Origin: Cyathus striatus
Lineage: Eukaryota; Basidiomycota; Agaricomycetes; Agaricales; Nidulariaceae
DNA length: 64,000 bases
NCBI GenBank assembly: GCA_025738555.1
Contig: JAOVFP010000008.1
Coordinates: 4,216,001 to 4,280,000 of the forward strand
Direction: 5' to 3'
A program made the position numbers and the translations under genes. Shown here piece after piece: positions 10,867 through 21,272 of the stretch (positions within the stretch are counted from its first letter, which is position 1; each line of letters opens with the position of its first letter). The notes under the pieces are model-generated. The model was not told where the DNA came from. It did no database searches and saw only the letters and a list, made by a program, of their open reading frames with translations.

Positions 10867-13811
10867 TTATAGGTCGCTGTCGCTCGTGTTGCTATCGCTT
10901 TCATCCTGTCCCCAGACAGCAAATGCTCTGTGATGCTGGTCTGATGATCGAGTGCGAGAATGCCCTCGTCCCCGTCCATATATAAGGTTGGTAAGTGTTG
11001 GTGTACGAGCCGAGTCTGCTTCAAAATCACGATCTTTTGGTATTCTACTTCTCCCATTGGGTGGCTTCGAGGAATGTATATCGTCCCGTGTGCCTTGATG
11101 GTCCACATGCGATAAACCAGAATCAAATGAGACATCAGAATCGGTTGGCGATGATTTAGATGACAGGGAAAATTCGACATGTCTCGGCGACAAGTGAGGC
11201 GGGTGGGGTTGCGGACCGGCATAACGACTTGGTGAATCGACGCCGGAGTGTGTCCCTGATGACCTCGAGCGGGAGCGAGATTTAGCAATTCTGGCACGAT
11301 CTTTTCTCGATAATGCGGGAACACCCTCAGAGAGCAATTGTTCGCGGAGAATTTTATCTTCGCCTACAGCCCTGTCGCGCATAGTTTGTGTGGTAGTACC
11401 GCTCGACGCCTCCGGGGAGGAATCATCAATATCAAATTTATCGTCTTCTTCATCTTCCTCATCTTCCTCATCATCTTCCTCATCATCTTCAAGGGATTCA
11501 TCCAGAGGTTTCGAATTTAATGCCTTATGATCCCGTGTTGGTGTAGTGTGCTTGGCCCGCTTATTAGGCTTAGGATGACCTTCCTCGACAACGACGAATG
11601 ACTTTTGCCGCTCACGCTCGTTCCACTTTAATGTTCTTGATATTGCGTGGAACCAATCCGTCGATTGCTTATCCGCACAAACAGTAGGAAATGGGTATTT
11701 AGATGCGGTTACCTTGATATGGTCACCCTCTGCGATAGGTAATAAATGAGGAGGGTATATCAAGAGATAACATCGACACTCACGTTTTAACTCGATGCGG
11801 CCACGACCATCAAACGAGGCCCAGGCAGTGCTCCGGGAGTTATACGGAACACATATGCGCAATTCCATGCTGTCGGGTAATAACATTGGTCGGAATGACA
11901 GAGTATGAGGGCAAATGGGAGTTATCAGTATGGCCGGAATTTCAGGATGAACGAGAGACCCTCCGGCAGACAACTGTGGATATTAAGAGCCGGCCTAAAA
12001 TAAACCAGGACCATTTTACTTACAGAATAAGCAGTTGAACCAGTGGGGGTTGACACAGTTAAACCATCTGCTTGAACTGTCGTCATATGATGTTCATCAC
12101 CTTTACGAGTCAGAGTTAGACAAAAGGTAAGGTCCATATGAAAGGAGACGCACCGAACAGTTCCAGTTGACTAACATAAGGGCTGGGTCCACGGTCAACG
12201 ACCAAGTCGTTTAATACTTCAAAGGTCTCCACCGGACGAGTAGTGAAACACATGATTTCTTTATCCTTGCTATGGACTTTGGCTTCGGCAGTATGAGCAC
12301 CGGACCACCCTCCTTCAAGTGCTTCCCAACCGCCTCCTTTCTCAATATTTTTCATGATGATCTCTCCCGTCTCGGCTTTCTTAACAGCTGTGCGGCCTTT
12401 TCCAATCTCGTTAACAACGGCACGATACACGGTACACGTAAAGCGCATGCGTAGGTTAACTCTGATGCCGTTGTCGAGTGCTGAGTCCATGACGGCTTGA
12501 TGGTCGGCAAAGTCAAAATTGGTGAGAAAGCCCAATGAGCCCAAGGCAAAGGAAAGAACGGGGGGAACGATCCTTTGGAAAAGCCAGGAAGTAAAAAGGA
12601 CTGTGCCATCCCCTCCCAGCTAATGATGCAATCAGAAAATGACAACAAGGGGAAAGTTTTGTGTAGACCCACTGTCACTACAAAATCAAAGAGATGGGGG
12701 CTATGGCTACACATGCTGCTTGTCCAGTATCGGAGCTGCCCCTCGCTATGAGTATCACTGGAGCTGGAGGATAGGGAGGACAAGGAGTGAGTACTTGATG
12801 TTCTTCTACGTGGGAAGGGCACGAAAAGTTCAGGGTGGTCGCGTTCAATTCCTTCAGCATCGAAACGTTTCGAGTGACGAAGCTGACTATCGACATATCT
12901 GAAGAGAAAGGGGAAAATGAGAATGAGAATGCATTTAGAATGAAAAATAGAGGATTTAAAAAAACGTACACAACCAGGCCTCTCTTCATACCTGGACGGT
13001 GCTTGAGCATGAGATACAACGCGAGCTGGCGAGTGAGTTTGATGAGCCTGTTGTCCCTAGCTTTGGTGATGATAAGAACATGTTGTATGCTGGTTTGAAC
13101 AAGAGCGCGGCCTTGATAAAGGGGCATGAATGAGATGGAATATAGAGTGAAAGAAGGCAACAGACCGAGTTGTTTACTCATCTCGCGGACACTGACAGCT
13201 GTTTCTGCGAGTTGCTTGGTAAGACTGCCTGCGTACTCGTCATCATCTTCGTCGCTATCTGGAGCAGATGGATGAGGGGAAGAAGGAGAGGGCGGGGAGG
13301 AGGGGCGATGTGAATTGGGACGGGGAGGTGCTGTGAGATGCTGGAGAGATTTTGCGACGCCAAGATCGCTGCCGTCTAGAGTATGCTTACGCCAGTCGAC
13401 AACAGAAGCTGAAGCCCCCTTGTCGAGATGGGAATGAACGAAACAGGGAGAATTGACGGCCTTGTGAGTAGGATGAGCAGGATGTGTTTCGGGCTGAGGT
13501 GAGACGGCAGCAGTGGGAGGGGAGGTGGACTGGGAGGGATCGATGAAGTGGGAATTGGAGAGAGGGAGAGGGGGAGAGGGATGGACAAGGGCACGGGAGG
13601 GATCGGGGGACTTTTGCAGAGCAGGAGACAGGGAAGTGTCGAGGACGAGATCGGGGACGAAGGGGGCCTGGGAAGAGGGATCGAAAAGCAGAGAAGTGGG
13701 TCTGCTGCCTCTCCTGGACTGGGCGGGCAGAGGAGATGGGGTGGTTGGCGGGGTGGAGAAGGTGTCGAGGTCGGGGGAGAGTAACTGCGAGTGGGAGGAG
13801 TGAGAAGGCAT
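10867..13811 (-). CDS. NAD kinase (ATP-NAD/NADH kinase) with long disordered tails
   Basis: Phosphorylates NAD(H) to NADP(H). The central catalytic part is clear: VVT-LGGDGTVLFTSW (the GGDGT nucleotide loop, with an intron just before it near 12620), FALGSLGFLTNFDF, then [26 protein letters not shown] and ILITPICPHTLSFRP. The region before the core (from 13811) is Pro/Ser-rich and disordered, then turns helical with MSKQLG and RLIKLTRQLALYL. After the core, the tail has a run of about 25 mostly Asp/Glu residues (about 11420-11500) and many SR/RS pairs up to the stop at 10867. Whether it is cytosolic (Utr1-like) or mitochondrial (Pos5-like) cannot be told; no clear presequence is visible. Its 5' leader begins only 22 bp from the duplicated segment at 13833. 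Confidence 0.9.
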
Positions 13812-13832
13812 GATGACAGAAATTGAATAGTC

Positions 13833-14066
13833 GGCCAGCGACAGAGATGTGGATGTGGTTGATTGTGTATAGAGTAGTGAGTAGGAGTAGGAGTAGGAGT
13901 AGGAGTAGGAGTAGCTTCAAGGCTTGGCAGAATAATACTTGTACAGCGATCACATGACAGACGCGATATTTGTACCATTGGCATTACCACATCCATCTCT
14001 CCACCTCTCCTCCCCTTTCCCCATGGACAACCGTCTCCTCAGATCCCTGCGAATAAAGTGCCACGC
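13833..14066. repeat. Direct repeat copy 1: promoter plus first 15 codons of the 21.2-kb gene
   Basis: Nearly identical to 21076-21272. It contains the block from the NAD kinase leader through a (GTAGGA)n microsatellite, a 60-bp stretch with one indel, a C/T-rich tract and 46 bp that are identical, starting at the ATG of the downstream gene. Homology stops abruptly after codon 15. Confidence 0.9.
13881..13914. repeat. (GTAGGA)n microsatellite
   Basis: About five to six tandem GTAGGA units. The second copy of the duplicated segment has only two to three units (about 21116-21132), so the repeat has changed length since the duplication. Confidence 0.85.
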
Positions 14067-14112
14067 TTTAGGACATAACATCATGAGAATTTTGAGAATT
14101 CTGCCTGCGTAG
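14023..14112 (+). pseudogene. Truncated 5' end of the 21.2-kb gene
   Basis: The first 15 codons (beginning MDNRLLRSLR) match those of the gene at 21229 base for base. They then run into unrelated sequence and stop after 29 codons. This is a leftover gene start created by the direct duplication, not a functional gene as far as can be seen. Confidence 0.75.
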
Positions 14113-14155
14113 CTACGAGTCCTACCTCTAGGTCACAGTCACAGTCACAATCATG

Positions 14156-14161
14156 CACGTG
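14156..14161. promoter_or_regulatory. CACGTG core upstream of the kinase gene
   Basis: CACGTG hexamer about 66 bp before the kinase ATG, a candidate bHLH (Cbf1/Tye7-like) site. It does not have the full TCACGTGA palindrome seen at other genes here. Confidence 0.35.
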
Positions 14162-14226
14162 AGGAAAGCTAGCGTGACGCGCCGGAGACTACCTTTCAAC
14201 TGGATTTCAACCACTATTCACCCACG

Positions 14227-16091
14227 ATGGCCGCCCCAAATTATGCTGATGTTCGTATGGCAACAGCAAAAGGCCTTACGATGAGCAACGATATCACAAT
14301 GCACACTGCAAGAGGAAGTGCGACAATAAGGCAAAACGGATTTCAGCCATGGGAACTCGAACTCTTGCAGAGTTCCGAAGTTAAAAGGAAAGCCACTGTT
14401 GCGCAACTATGTAAGTAAAAGCACACGATTGTTGAATCTTGTGGTTTGACTTGTTTATTAGACTTTTTGGACTACTACTTCCAGACCCTTGGATATATCG
14501 CCTCACGGAAGGAACGAAGGGCTAAATTCGATGCGGATACTGCGTCTCGCGAGCTGAATGCGACAGAATACACTAAAGAGTTCAAATCGTACTGCGGAAG
14601 AGAGCGTGTTTTGTTGCGGAAACGTCGGGCCAAGCTGAAGGTTGACCAGTTTCATATTATAGCACAAGTGGGTCAGGGCGGATACGGAGAAGTCTTCCTT
14701 GCCCGAAAGCAAGATACTGGAGAGATATGCGCACTGAAAAAGATGAGAAAACGTACTTTGTTTAAAATGGATGAGGTACGAGATTTTCTGAAATATACAC
14801 AGTAAGGAAGAAACACTCAGGAATTTTCAGATCCGGCATGTGCTTGTGGAACGTGACATACTTACTGCAACGAAGACCCCGTGGTTAGTTCGCTTGCTCT
14901 ATGCATTTCAGGATCCGCAGCATGTTTATCTTGCAATGGAATACGTGCCTGGAGGAGACTTTCGAACATTGTTGAATAACTCAGGAGTTCTGAAAGAAGA
15001 GCATGCTCGATTCTACATTAGTGAGATGTTTGCGGCTGTTACTGAACTACATAAACTAGGATATATACATCGTGACCTGAAGCCTGAGGCAAGTCAGCAG
15101 TGTCCGTGTTATTTTGTATCGTACTTATGAAAACAGAACTTTCTGGTGGATGGAACTGGCCATGTAAAACTAACTGACTTCGGCCTGGCTACCGGAGCTT
15201 TGAATCCTCAACGAATCGAATCTCTCAAGATTAAGGTAACTACATTGTAGCCTTTTTTTTATTGGCCATTAAATTGTTCTGCAGCTTGACAAAGTGAAAG
15301 ACAACGAAATCATTCACCGTTCAACGATTGAGCGCCGTTCCATATATCGCTCTATTCGAAATGAAGACCCTCGTTATGCAGACTCCATCGTTGGCTCACC
15401 TGATTATATGGTTAGGAACTAGGAATGCTCTCAAATCAAACAAATTCTAATCCTTTTTAGGCTCCGGAGGTGTTACGTGGCAAACCATACACATTCTCCG
15501 TAGATTACTGGTCTCTGGGTTGCATACTCTTCGAATTCTTAGCTGGATTTCCCCCATTCAGTGGCGGTACGCCAGAAGAAACGTGGACCAACCTTAAGAA
15601 CTGGACCAAAGTTCTGCGCCGACCTGAGTATGATAAAGCGGAAGATTTAATCTTCAACCTCACTGATGTCGCCTGGGACGCTGTAACCCGGTATGTAAAC
15701 CAATCAGCATGTGGAAAAACAGACTTATCCAGTCACCGACAGGTTGATCTCTCACGCGAGCATTCGTTATTCGACATTGGAACAAGTAGCGGCTCATCCA
15801 TTTTTCAGTGGTGTTAAGTGGGAAGGCCTTCGGTCAGTTCGCGCGCCGTTTGTACCTGCATTAGACTCGGAGGTAGATACTGGTTACTATGATGATTTCA
15901 CTTCTCCGGAAGACATGGCAAAGTATGCTGAAGTCAAAGAAAAGCAAAAGAACGTAGAGCGTGTCAAGGAAAAGGAAGAACCATTTGGGCGTGGCGTCTG
16001 GGTAGGATTTACCTTTGGGAAGCATGGTCTTGGGCCAAAGGCAGCGCAGAGCGCCAGTCATGATGACGGAGCACTTGCTACAATTTTTTAG
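14227..16091 (+). CDS. DBF2: Dbf2/Sid2-type NDR-family protein kinase
   Basis: AGC kinase of the NDR/LATS group that acts at the end of the mitotic-exit/septation cascade with a Mob1 partner. Before the kinase domain lies a basic Mob-binding-like helix ([38 protein letters not shown]). The catalytic domain shows [82 protein letters not shown] and the activation segment GSPDYMAPEVL. A 60-residue insert sits between DFG and that segment, as expected in NDR kinases. The C-terminus ends with [11 protein letters not shown], which fits the hydrophobic motif (Phe-Thr-Phe). Six or seven exons; the start is the ATG at 14227 preceded by a CACGTG core. Its upstream neighbour is the truncated duplicate, so its promoter may have been rebuilt. 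Confidence 0.9.
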
Positions 16092-16193
16092 TTTGTTGTA
16101 CTACTAATTACGAGAGGACATCTGTATGAACACTGTTTGAATTGAAACCATAACTTAGATCAGACGTTCTATCGAAATAAACAACCGCCACTA

Positions 16194-16202
16194 CCCTTTC
16201 CT
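16194..16202. repeat. 9-bp target-site duplication, left copy
   Basis: CCCTTTCCT, directly abutting the outer end CAGGCTCCTA of the large element. The same 9 bp occur at 19587-19595 just after the mirrored end TAGGAGCCTG. Confidence 0.85.
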
Positions 16203-16212
16203 CAGGCTCCTA

Positions 16213-16819
16213 AGGTAGGCCTCATACATACTCGACCACCCCCACGTGACCCAGCATTGCAAGGTGTTAAGATATCGTATTTTTTGAACTACACTTCAGA
16301 CACTAAACGGATCGCATACTGTTAACAACAGAATGTCAGGCATACAAATACCAATAGCCTGTAGCTACCGCATGTTAAAATAATGAGAATCGAGAATGTA
16401 GACCTCATATTAGTGGAACTATCCCATTTAGGAAGGTGTATGTTATGGTCAGTATTTTGAGAGCTAGTTAATGTAAACTTGACCAGATGCCGAGCCTTAG
16501 CTACCATCTGTTATTAACATCATCCCAAATGGCCAGAAGAAATTCTGTGTAACGAGAATGAGATTTGAGCTAACAGACCCCAAAATACTAATGGTCTCCC
16601 ATGGGATATAGAAATGACTACATATCTCGCTCAAATCATGCTCTACAATCAAATTAAAAGCATTTAACGAAAGTCCTTGTCTTATATTATATTAATCTGC
16701 AATTAATACGTTATATTCAAGTAAAATTGTGAAACTAAGACATGAATATTTCCTATGTTACACATTTGTGACATCACGTGGTCCCCAGGGGGGTGGTCGA
16801 GTATGTATGAGGCCTACCT
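16213..16819. mobile_element. 607-bp MITE nested in the left end of the Mutator-like element
   Basis: Perfect 31-bp inverted ends (16213-16243 and 16789-16819), starting AGGTAGGCCTCATACATACT and flanked by TA on both sides (16211-16212; 16820-16821). Removing it and one TA restores the left end of the host element so that it matches the intact right end. TA target use and the size suggest a Tc1/mariner-type MITE. No coding capacity. Confidence 0.88.
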
Positions 16820-16845
16820 TAAAACCAGCACCCCCGCATCTCGCA

Positions 16846-16908
16846 ACAACCTCCTTAGGTAAACAAGGGCAAATATTTGCTTAAGGCAAATAAACCTAAG
16901 GAGGTTGT
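16846..16908. repeat. Hairpin inside the left inverted end
   Basis: A 15-bp perfect stem (ACAACCTCCTTAGGT at 16846-16860, its complement at 16894-16908) encloses a second palindrome, GCAAATATTTGC. The same structure is kept at 19490-19552 in the right end. Confidence 0.8.
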
Positions 16909-17699
16909 GCTCGATAGAGCGGCTGGCATAAGTGGTCACCGAAGTTTCCCCGCGGACCCTTTCCATCAACAGGGAAATCGACGGCGGGGCACGCCGCATT
17001 CCCACCTCATACCTATGTACTCGCGCTCATGAACACCAATTATCTACAATTATTTGAGCCTCATACTCTCCATGTACTTATTCTCAAACGCACAAATAAT
17101 TTAATTTTGGTCTTTCTTTGTTGACTGCAGTAAGTACTTGCCTTTCATAGACTTACAAGTGTGACTGATGAAAGTACTTACCTTTTAAATACAGTATGTA
17201 TATGAAGCATTGAAGCCTGAGGCCTGAGCCTTTCAGCTAACTGGCATTCACTTATTTGGCTGTTGTTTAACTGTCTGTGGAGTACACACTGTAGTACCTG
17301 AAGAAAACTTAGAGTAATTAACTAGGTAATTGTAAGTAAATGATTCAGTATGTACAAGTAAGAAACTCACCTCAGTGTTGTGAACAATTGCTGAGGTGTA
17401 CTAGCTAAAGTACATAGGCTTATATACATTATGAGTCCTTTACTCCTAGATAAAGGAGTAAACTACATAGGAGGGAATGTGTGTGGCACAGAGTGTGCTG
17501 TGCAGCACAGCAACAGTACAAGATAATAAAGTATTAGAATAAAACACAGGGCAGTATAGTGAAACATAGAGAGATACAATATTGTCATGACCGTGCCCCT
17601 AGCCTGACTTGGCGACAGAGTACGAGGGGGTGACTGCGGAGAAACGAGGGATGAGTAATAGACGAAGGCAGAGAATGATAACTCAGGGGGTAGGACTTT

Positions 17700-18584
17700 G
17701 GCTTCAGCTTATGTGCTGCGCCCCTGGGATTCCTGGTCCTGGATTTCGGAGTAAGGGCAAGCCCTTCGGAGAAGACGAGAGACAGGAGACGAGAGGTGTA
17801 ACTCAAGTCAGACGAAAGGGTGAGGACGTAGTTCAATACGAAACTAAAGTCTAAGTACAAATCGAGTACTACTTAAATACTAGAGACTCGGAGTAAGTAA
17901 AGGCCGCTGGCCAAGGCCAGTGGAGAAGTACGGTCAGGGTAGGCGTACTGTTATATCCATGTCCGGATACATCGTGCCGACGTTCCCACGTGACCTTCTA
18001 ACATACCCGGTCCGTTCCCGGAACGTACCCGCTTCGGGTTTACACTTCCCGACGTTCCCGCCCGGGAACGTACCCGGAACCCGTCGGGTTTTCTATCGGG
18101 TATCCCGGATACGTACTTTCTCTTATGACGGCCTCACCGCGTCATCATTCTATTACTCCTCCCTTCCATTCCTACTTATACGTTTCATTATGGCCTTTGT
18201 AGATTAGTTCCTTATTCTTCATTCTGAGCGCGTCATTTGCGCCCCTACTCCGCTTTGCCAAGACTTCATTTCCTACTTACTCCTTTGACTTGTCCTTTGT
18301 ATAATACTTCTACATTCGTATCTACAGGTTCCTACTTAGTATAAGTAGTCTTCCAGATGTAATAGGTAGTCTTCAGTATTCGTATCAACTCTGTACACTT
18401 TCTTCCTACTCTAAGTTCCGAAACCCGCTCCGGGTTTTCCTTCGGGTTTCTCTCCCGCTACCTAGTGTAGTGGCGAAGCCTTCTCTTATACTCTAGAACG
18501 TCTTCCTTTGTTACATATCATCTTACTCGAAATACGAACCATTCCCTGGGGATATCCAGGCGGCGCAGCACACAAGCTGAAGCC
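17700..18584. repeat. Inverted pair of diverged repeats in the element interior
   Basis: 17700-17722 and the reverse strand of 18562-18584 share a 23-bp core (GGCTTCAGCTT, then A or G, then TGTGCTGCGCC). Weaker similarity continues for about 100 bp inward. On opposite strands both copies can be read as GAAHKLKP. These may be fragments of one older repeat family inserted head to head. Confidence 0.55.
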
Positions 18585-19586
18585 ACGGTTCTTTCCGCAC
18601 TCCCGCTCTACGTTTCCGCACCCGTACTTACTTCGGGTTTCCGTTATAGTTCTCCCACACCCTCCGGGTGTCTTCGCAACCACTTCTAAGCAGGAAGAGA
18701 ATCGGTACGTAACACGTACGTAGAATGAAGACTATAACTAATTAAACATAATAAAACACGTCGGAGAAGTGAGTGTGTATGGCGGTGTAAAGTAAAACTG
18801 ATAGTGGCACACTTAAGAATGATAAGTGACTCACTACGAGATGTATACTACATTACTGAGGGGATAGCTCAGTAGAACAGAAGAAGGGAAATGAAAGTAA
18901 TCTATGTACAGTAAGCAATAAGTAATATTAAGAACGTAATCAAAGTGCAGAGTAAACAAAGGGAAAGGCGGAGTAAGAGCATAGGGGTCTGGAGGTAGAC
19001 GATACGGGATATGACAAATATATACAATATATTACCTTGCTGTGCAATGATCATATGACCTTGGTGGTGAGGTGGTGGTTGCTGAGTGAATATAAGTGGG
19101 CGTGGTCTAATGAAAAACAGGAGTGCGAGTTGAACTTGGAGGCGTTTGCATATCTAACAGTACCTGCTTTATTTTTTATCTTTCACTTCAATTCATATAA
19201 GTATATGTAGGCCGGTAATTTCGACACATCCAGTACATTTTATTACTTCATAATACAAATACTATTACTGCAATCAACAAAGAAAGACCAAAATTAAATT
19301 ATTTGTGCGTTTGAGAATAAGTACACAGAGAGTATGAGGCTCAAATAATTGTAGATAATTGGTGTTCATGAGCACGAGTACATAGGTATGAGGTGGGAAT
19401 GCGGCATGCCCCGCCGTCGATTTCCCTGTTGATGGAAAGGGTCCGCGGGGAAACTTCGGTGACCACTTATGCCAGCCGCTCTATCGAGCACAACCTCCTT
19501 AGGTTTATTTGCCTTAAGCAAATATTTGCCCTTGTTTACCTAAGGAGGTTGTTGCGAGATACGAGAGTGCTGGTTTTAGGAGCCTG

Positions 19587-19595
19587 CCCTTTCCT
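19587..19595. repeat. 9-bp target-site duplication, right copy
   Basis: CCCTTTCCT immediately after the right terminus of the Mutator-like element, identical to 16194-16202. Confidence 0.85.
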
Positions 19596-19964
19596 ATACA
19601 TTACATGAAATGGGAAAGAGCCACAACACAAGTTCAGTGCCTACCAAAGTCCATGTATTAAGTAATTAAGAGAGAAAGTCGGTATTTTATATGTAACGAT
19701 TACTACATCAGGAGGACAACCTTTTCATAAAAGGAGCTCGCCGACGAGGCTTTAGTGTAAATACGATATCACAAGAGTGGCGTGAAGAATCATAAGGTGC
19801 TGCGTTACATTCTATGAAACATTGGTTGACCTTGTTGGATAAACTGGAGGTAATTCGTAAATGGGTTTGCGCATCGAATACTAAATGCGCGTCGAAGGTC
19901 GTCTTTCAGCAGCAGGGAGCAACCACCCCTTCCGTTCGAACTATCTGACCGTAAGAGACACAGC
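19596..19964. other. Intergenic sequence right of the Mutator-like element
   Basis: No firm coding region. The reverse strand of roughly 19860-19945 could supply an alternative last exon for the next gene, but the reading frame there is not decisive. Confidence 0.4.
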
Positions 19965-20804
19965 TCATATAAACGATAACATGATATGATTTACCTTCGG
20001 CCTTTTCTCAAACACTTCTGTATCATCTCGAATTTCTGCCGATTTGCGTTTAATACGTATCATCAATGACGCGTTATCTTTATGTTCCTGTAAGCATAGG
20101 TTTGTCGATAACACGAGTAGAATCATCGTGCGCCAAAGCTTACCGGGGTTAGTATCCATTGCGAAGATCCCGAAGTGGAACCCGAGCTCTCTGAGTCTGA
20201 GTGGTGGAACTGCCTCAAAGAAGGCGAAGACGAGGACGATAGCTCGTCGTCGTCGCTATTGCCGAACTCCCAGGTATCTTCCACTTCATCAACAGGAGCG
20301 TCAGGCTCTTCAAGCTCTGAGTTACATGTGGCTAATAGGTGCATGAAATTCCGGTCACAATTCCCTGATAGAGTAACATCGTGCTCATCATCTTCGATCT
20401 CGATCGGTGTGAGTTCGAGAAGTGACAATAGCTGCGTGTCCAGAAGAGTGGCAGAGACATCAGAAGTCGCAGCACGCCAATGTGTATTGCGGCAACGAGA
20501 ACGCCCATCCGCAACAAATGCTGGAACCGATTCCGGAATGACACACTTAAGATTGTGTAGATGATTTGGAGACGCTCGAGGACTGATGACCTGCTCGATT
20601 ACAGGGAGAGGAACAACGCTAACTTGTAACGTCAACGCCTAGCCCTAGCTTTACCGCACGGTTGCGAGCATGATGTGTGGGATGAAGAGAAGCACGAATA
20701 CGTGCCGCAAGGGTAGAATAATGAAAGTTGGCGCGTTGAAGAATCTGAAGGAGGTTCTTGAGGTGATGGGGCTGGAGAGTGGAAGCGGCGCTGCTGGAAG
20801 TCAT
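19965..20804 (-). CDS. Unrecognised acidic, serine-rich small protein
   Basis: I do not recognise this family. The start at 20804 opens a helical N-terminus (STLQPHHLKNLLQILQRANF). A second exon (to about 20150) has VVPLPVIEQVI, LLDTQLLSLLELTPIEIEDD, then a long Asp/Glu/Ser region with DDDELSSSSSPS. A GTAAGC donor near 20150 joins to a short basic exon (MIRIKRKSAEIRDD). The join between exons 1 and 2 is uncertain: the two frames differ, and a GTATTC donor with an acceptor at the ACAAG near 20617 would connect them. The C-terminal end may instead lie nearer 19900. It is divergent from the gene at 21229, sharing the duplicated promoter segment. Cellular role unknown. Confidence 0.5.
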
Positions 20805-21075
20805 GGCGATTGATGAAGACGGGGAAGTAATGATATGTTAACGTGAGTTCGTAGTGTGGAATGAAGGAATAAAACCAACGAAAAAACAACACGCGCTGCG
20901 CGTAACTGGGGAAGAACAAAGAATGAAGAGTAAAGGGAACCTGAGAAGACAGATATCGAGCTAGAGGATATGACAACGATTATATGCCATTAGCAGCAGG
21001 ACCCACAACGCGAGACAACGCCACGCAAAAGATTGAAAAGACAAAAGCCAGACAAAAGAGTCAGAGGTGCAACGC

Positions 21076-21272
21076 GGCCGACGGTAGAGATGTGGATGTG
21101 GTTGGTTGTGTATAGAGTAGGAGTAGGAGTAGCTTAGCAGAATAATTACTTGTACAGCGATCACATGACAGACGCGATATTTGTACCATTGGCATTACTA
21201 CAACTCCCCTCTCCCCTCTCCTCTCCCCATGGACAACCGTCTCCTCAGATCCCTGCGAATAAAGTGCCACGC
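21076..21272. repeat. Direct repeat copy 2: promoter plus gene start
   Basis: Second copy of the segment at 13833-14066, here continuous with the intact downstream gene. Differences are few: a shorter GTAGGA tract, single-base changes and small length changes in the C/T tract. Same orientation as copy 1, 7.2 kb apart. Confidence 0.9.

Larger units (their letters stand above)
16203..19586. mobile_element. Non-autonomous Mutator-like element (long inverted ends, 9-bp target duplication)
   Basis: The two ends are about 322-bp inverted repeats: left 16203-17133 (interrupted by the 607-bp MITE) and right 19265-19586. Outermost bases are CAGGCTCCTAAAACCAGCAC on the left after removing the MITE, and the same sequence in reverse on the right. 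A perfect 9-bp direct repeat flanks the element. Long inverted ends plus a 9-bp duplication are the hallmark of Mutator-like elements. The 2.1-kb interior (17134-19264) has no transposase-like frame; small open frames at 17609-17860, 17920-18207 and 18508-18723 carry no recognised domain. It therefore must have been moved by a transposase encoded elsewhere. Confidence 0.85.

Noticed and set aside
13376..13996. Overlapping open frames on both strands in the NAD kinase N-terminus and promoter
   Set aside because: They are shadows of a low-complexity Pro/Ser region; only the frame starting at 13811 connects to the kinase core.
17584..17953. Possible solo LTR starting TGTCATGACC inside the Mutator-like element
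   Set aside because: No matching TG...CA end, no target duplication and no primer-binding site were found; kept only as an inverted-repeat observation.
17609..18723. Open frames in the Mutator-like interior as transposase or captured gene
   Set aside because: Short, composition-driven and without any recognisable domain.
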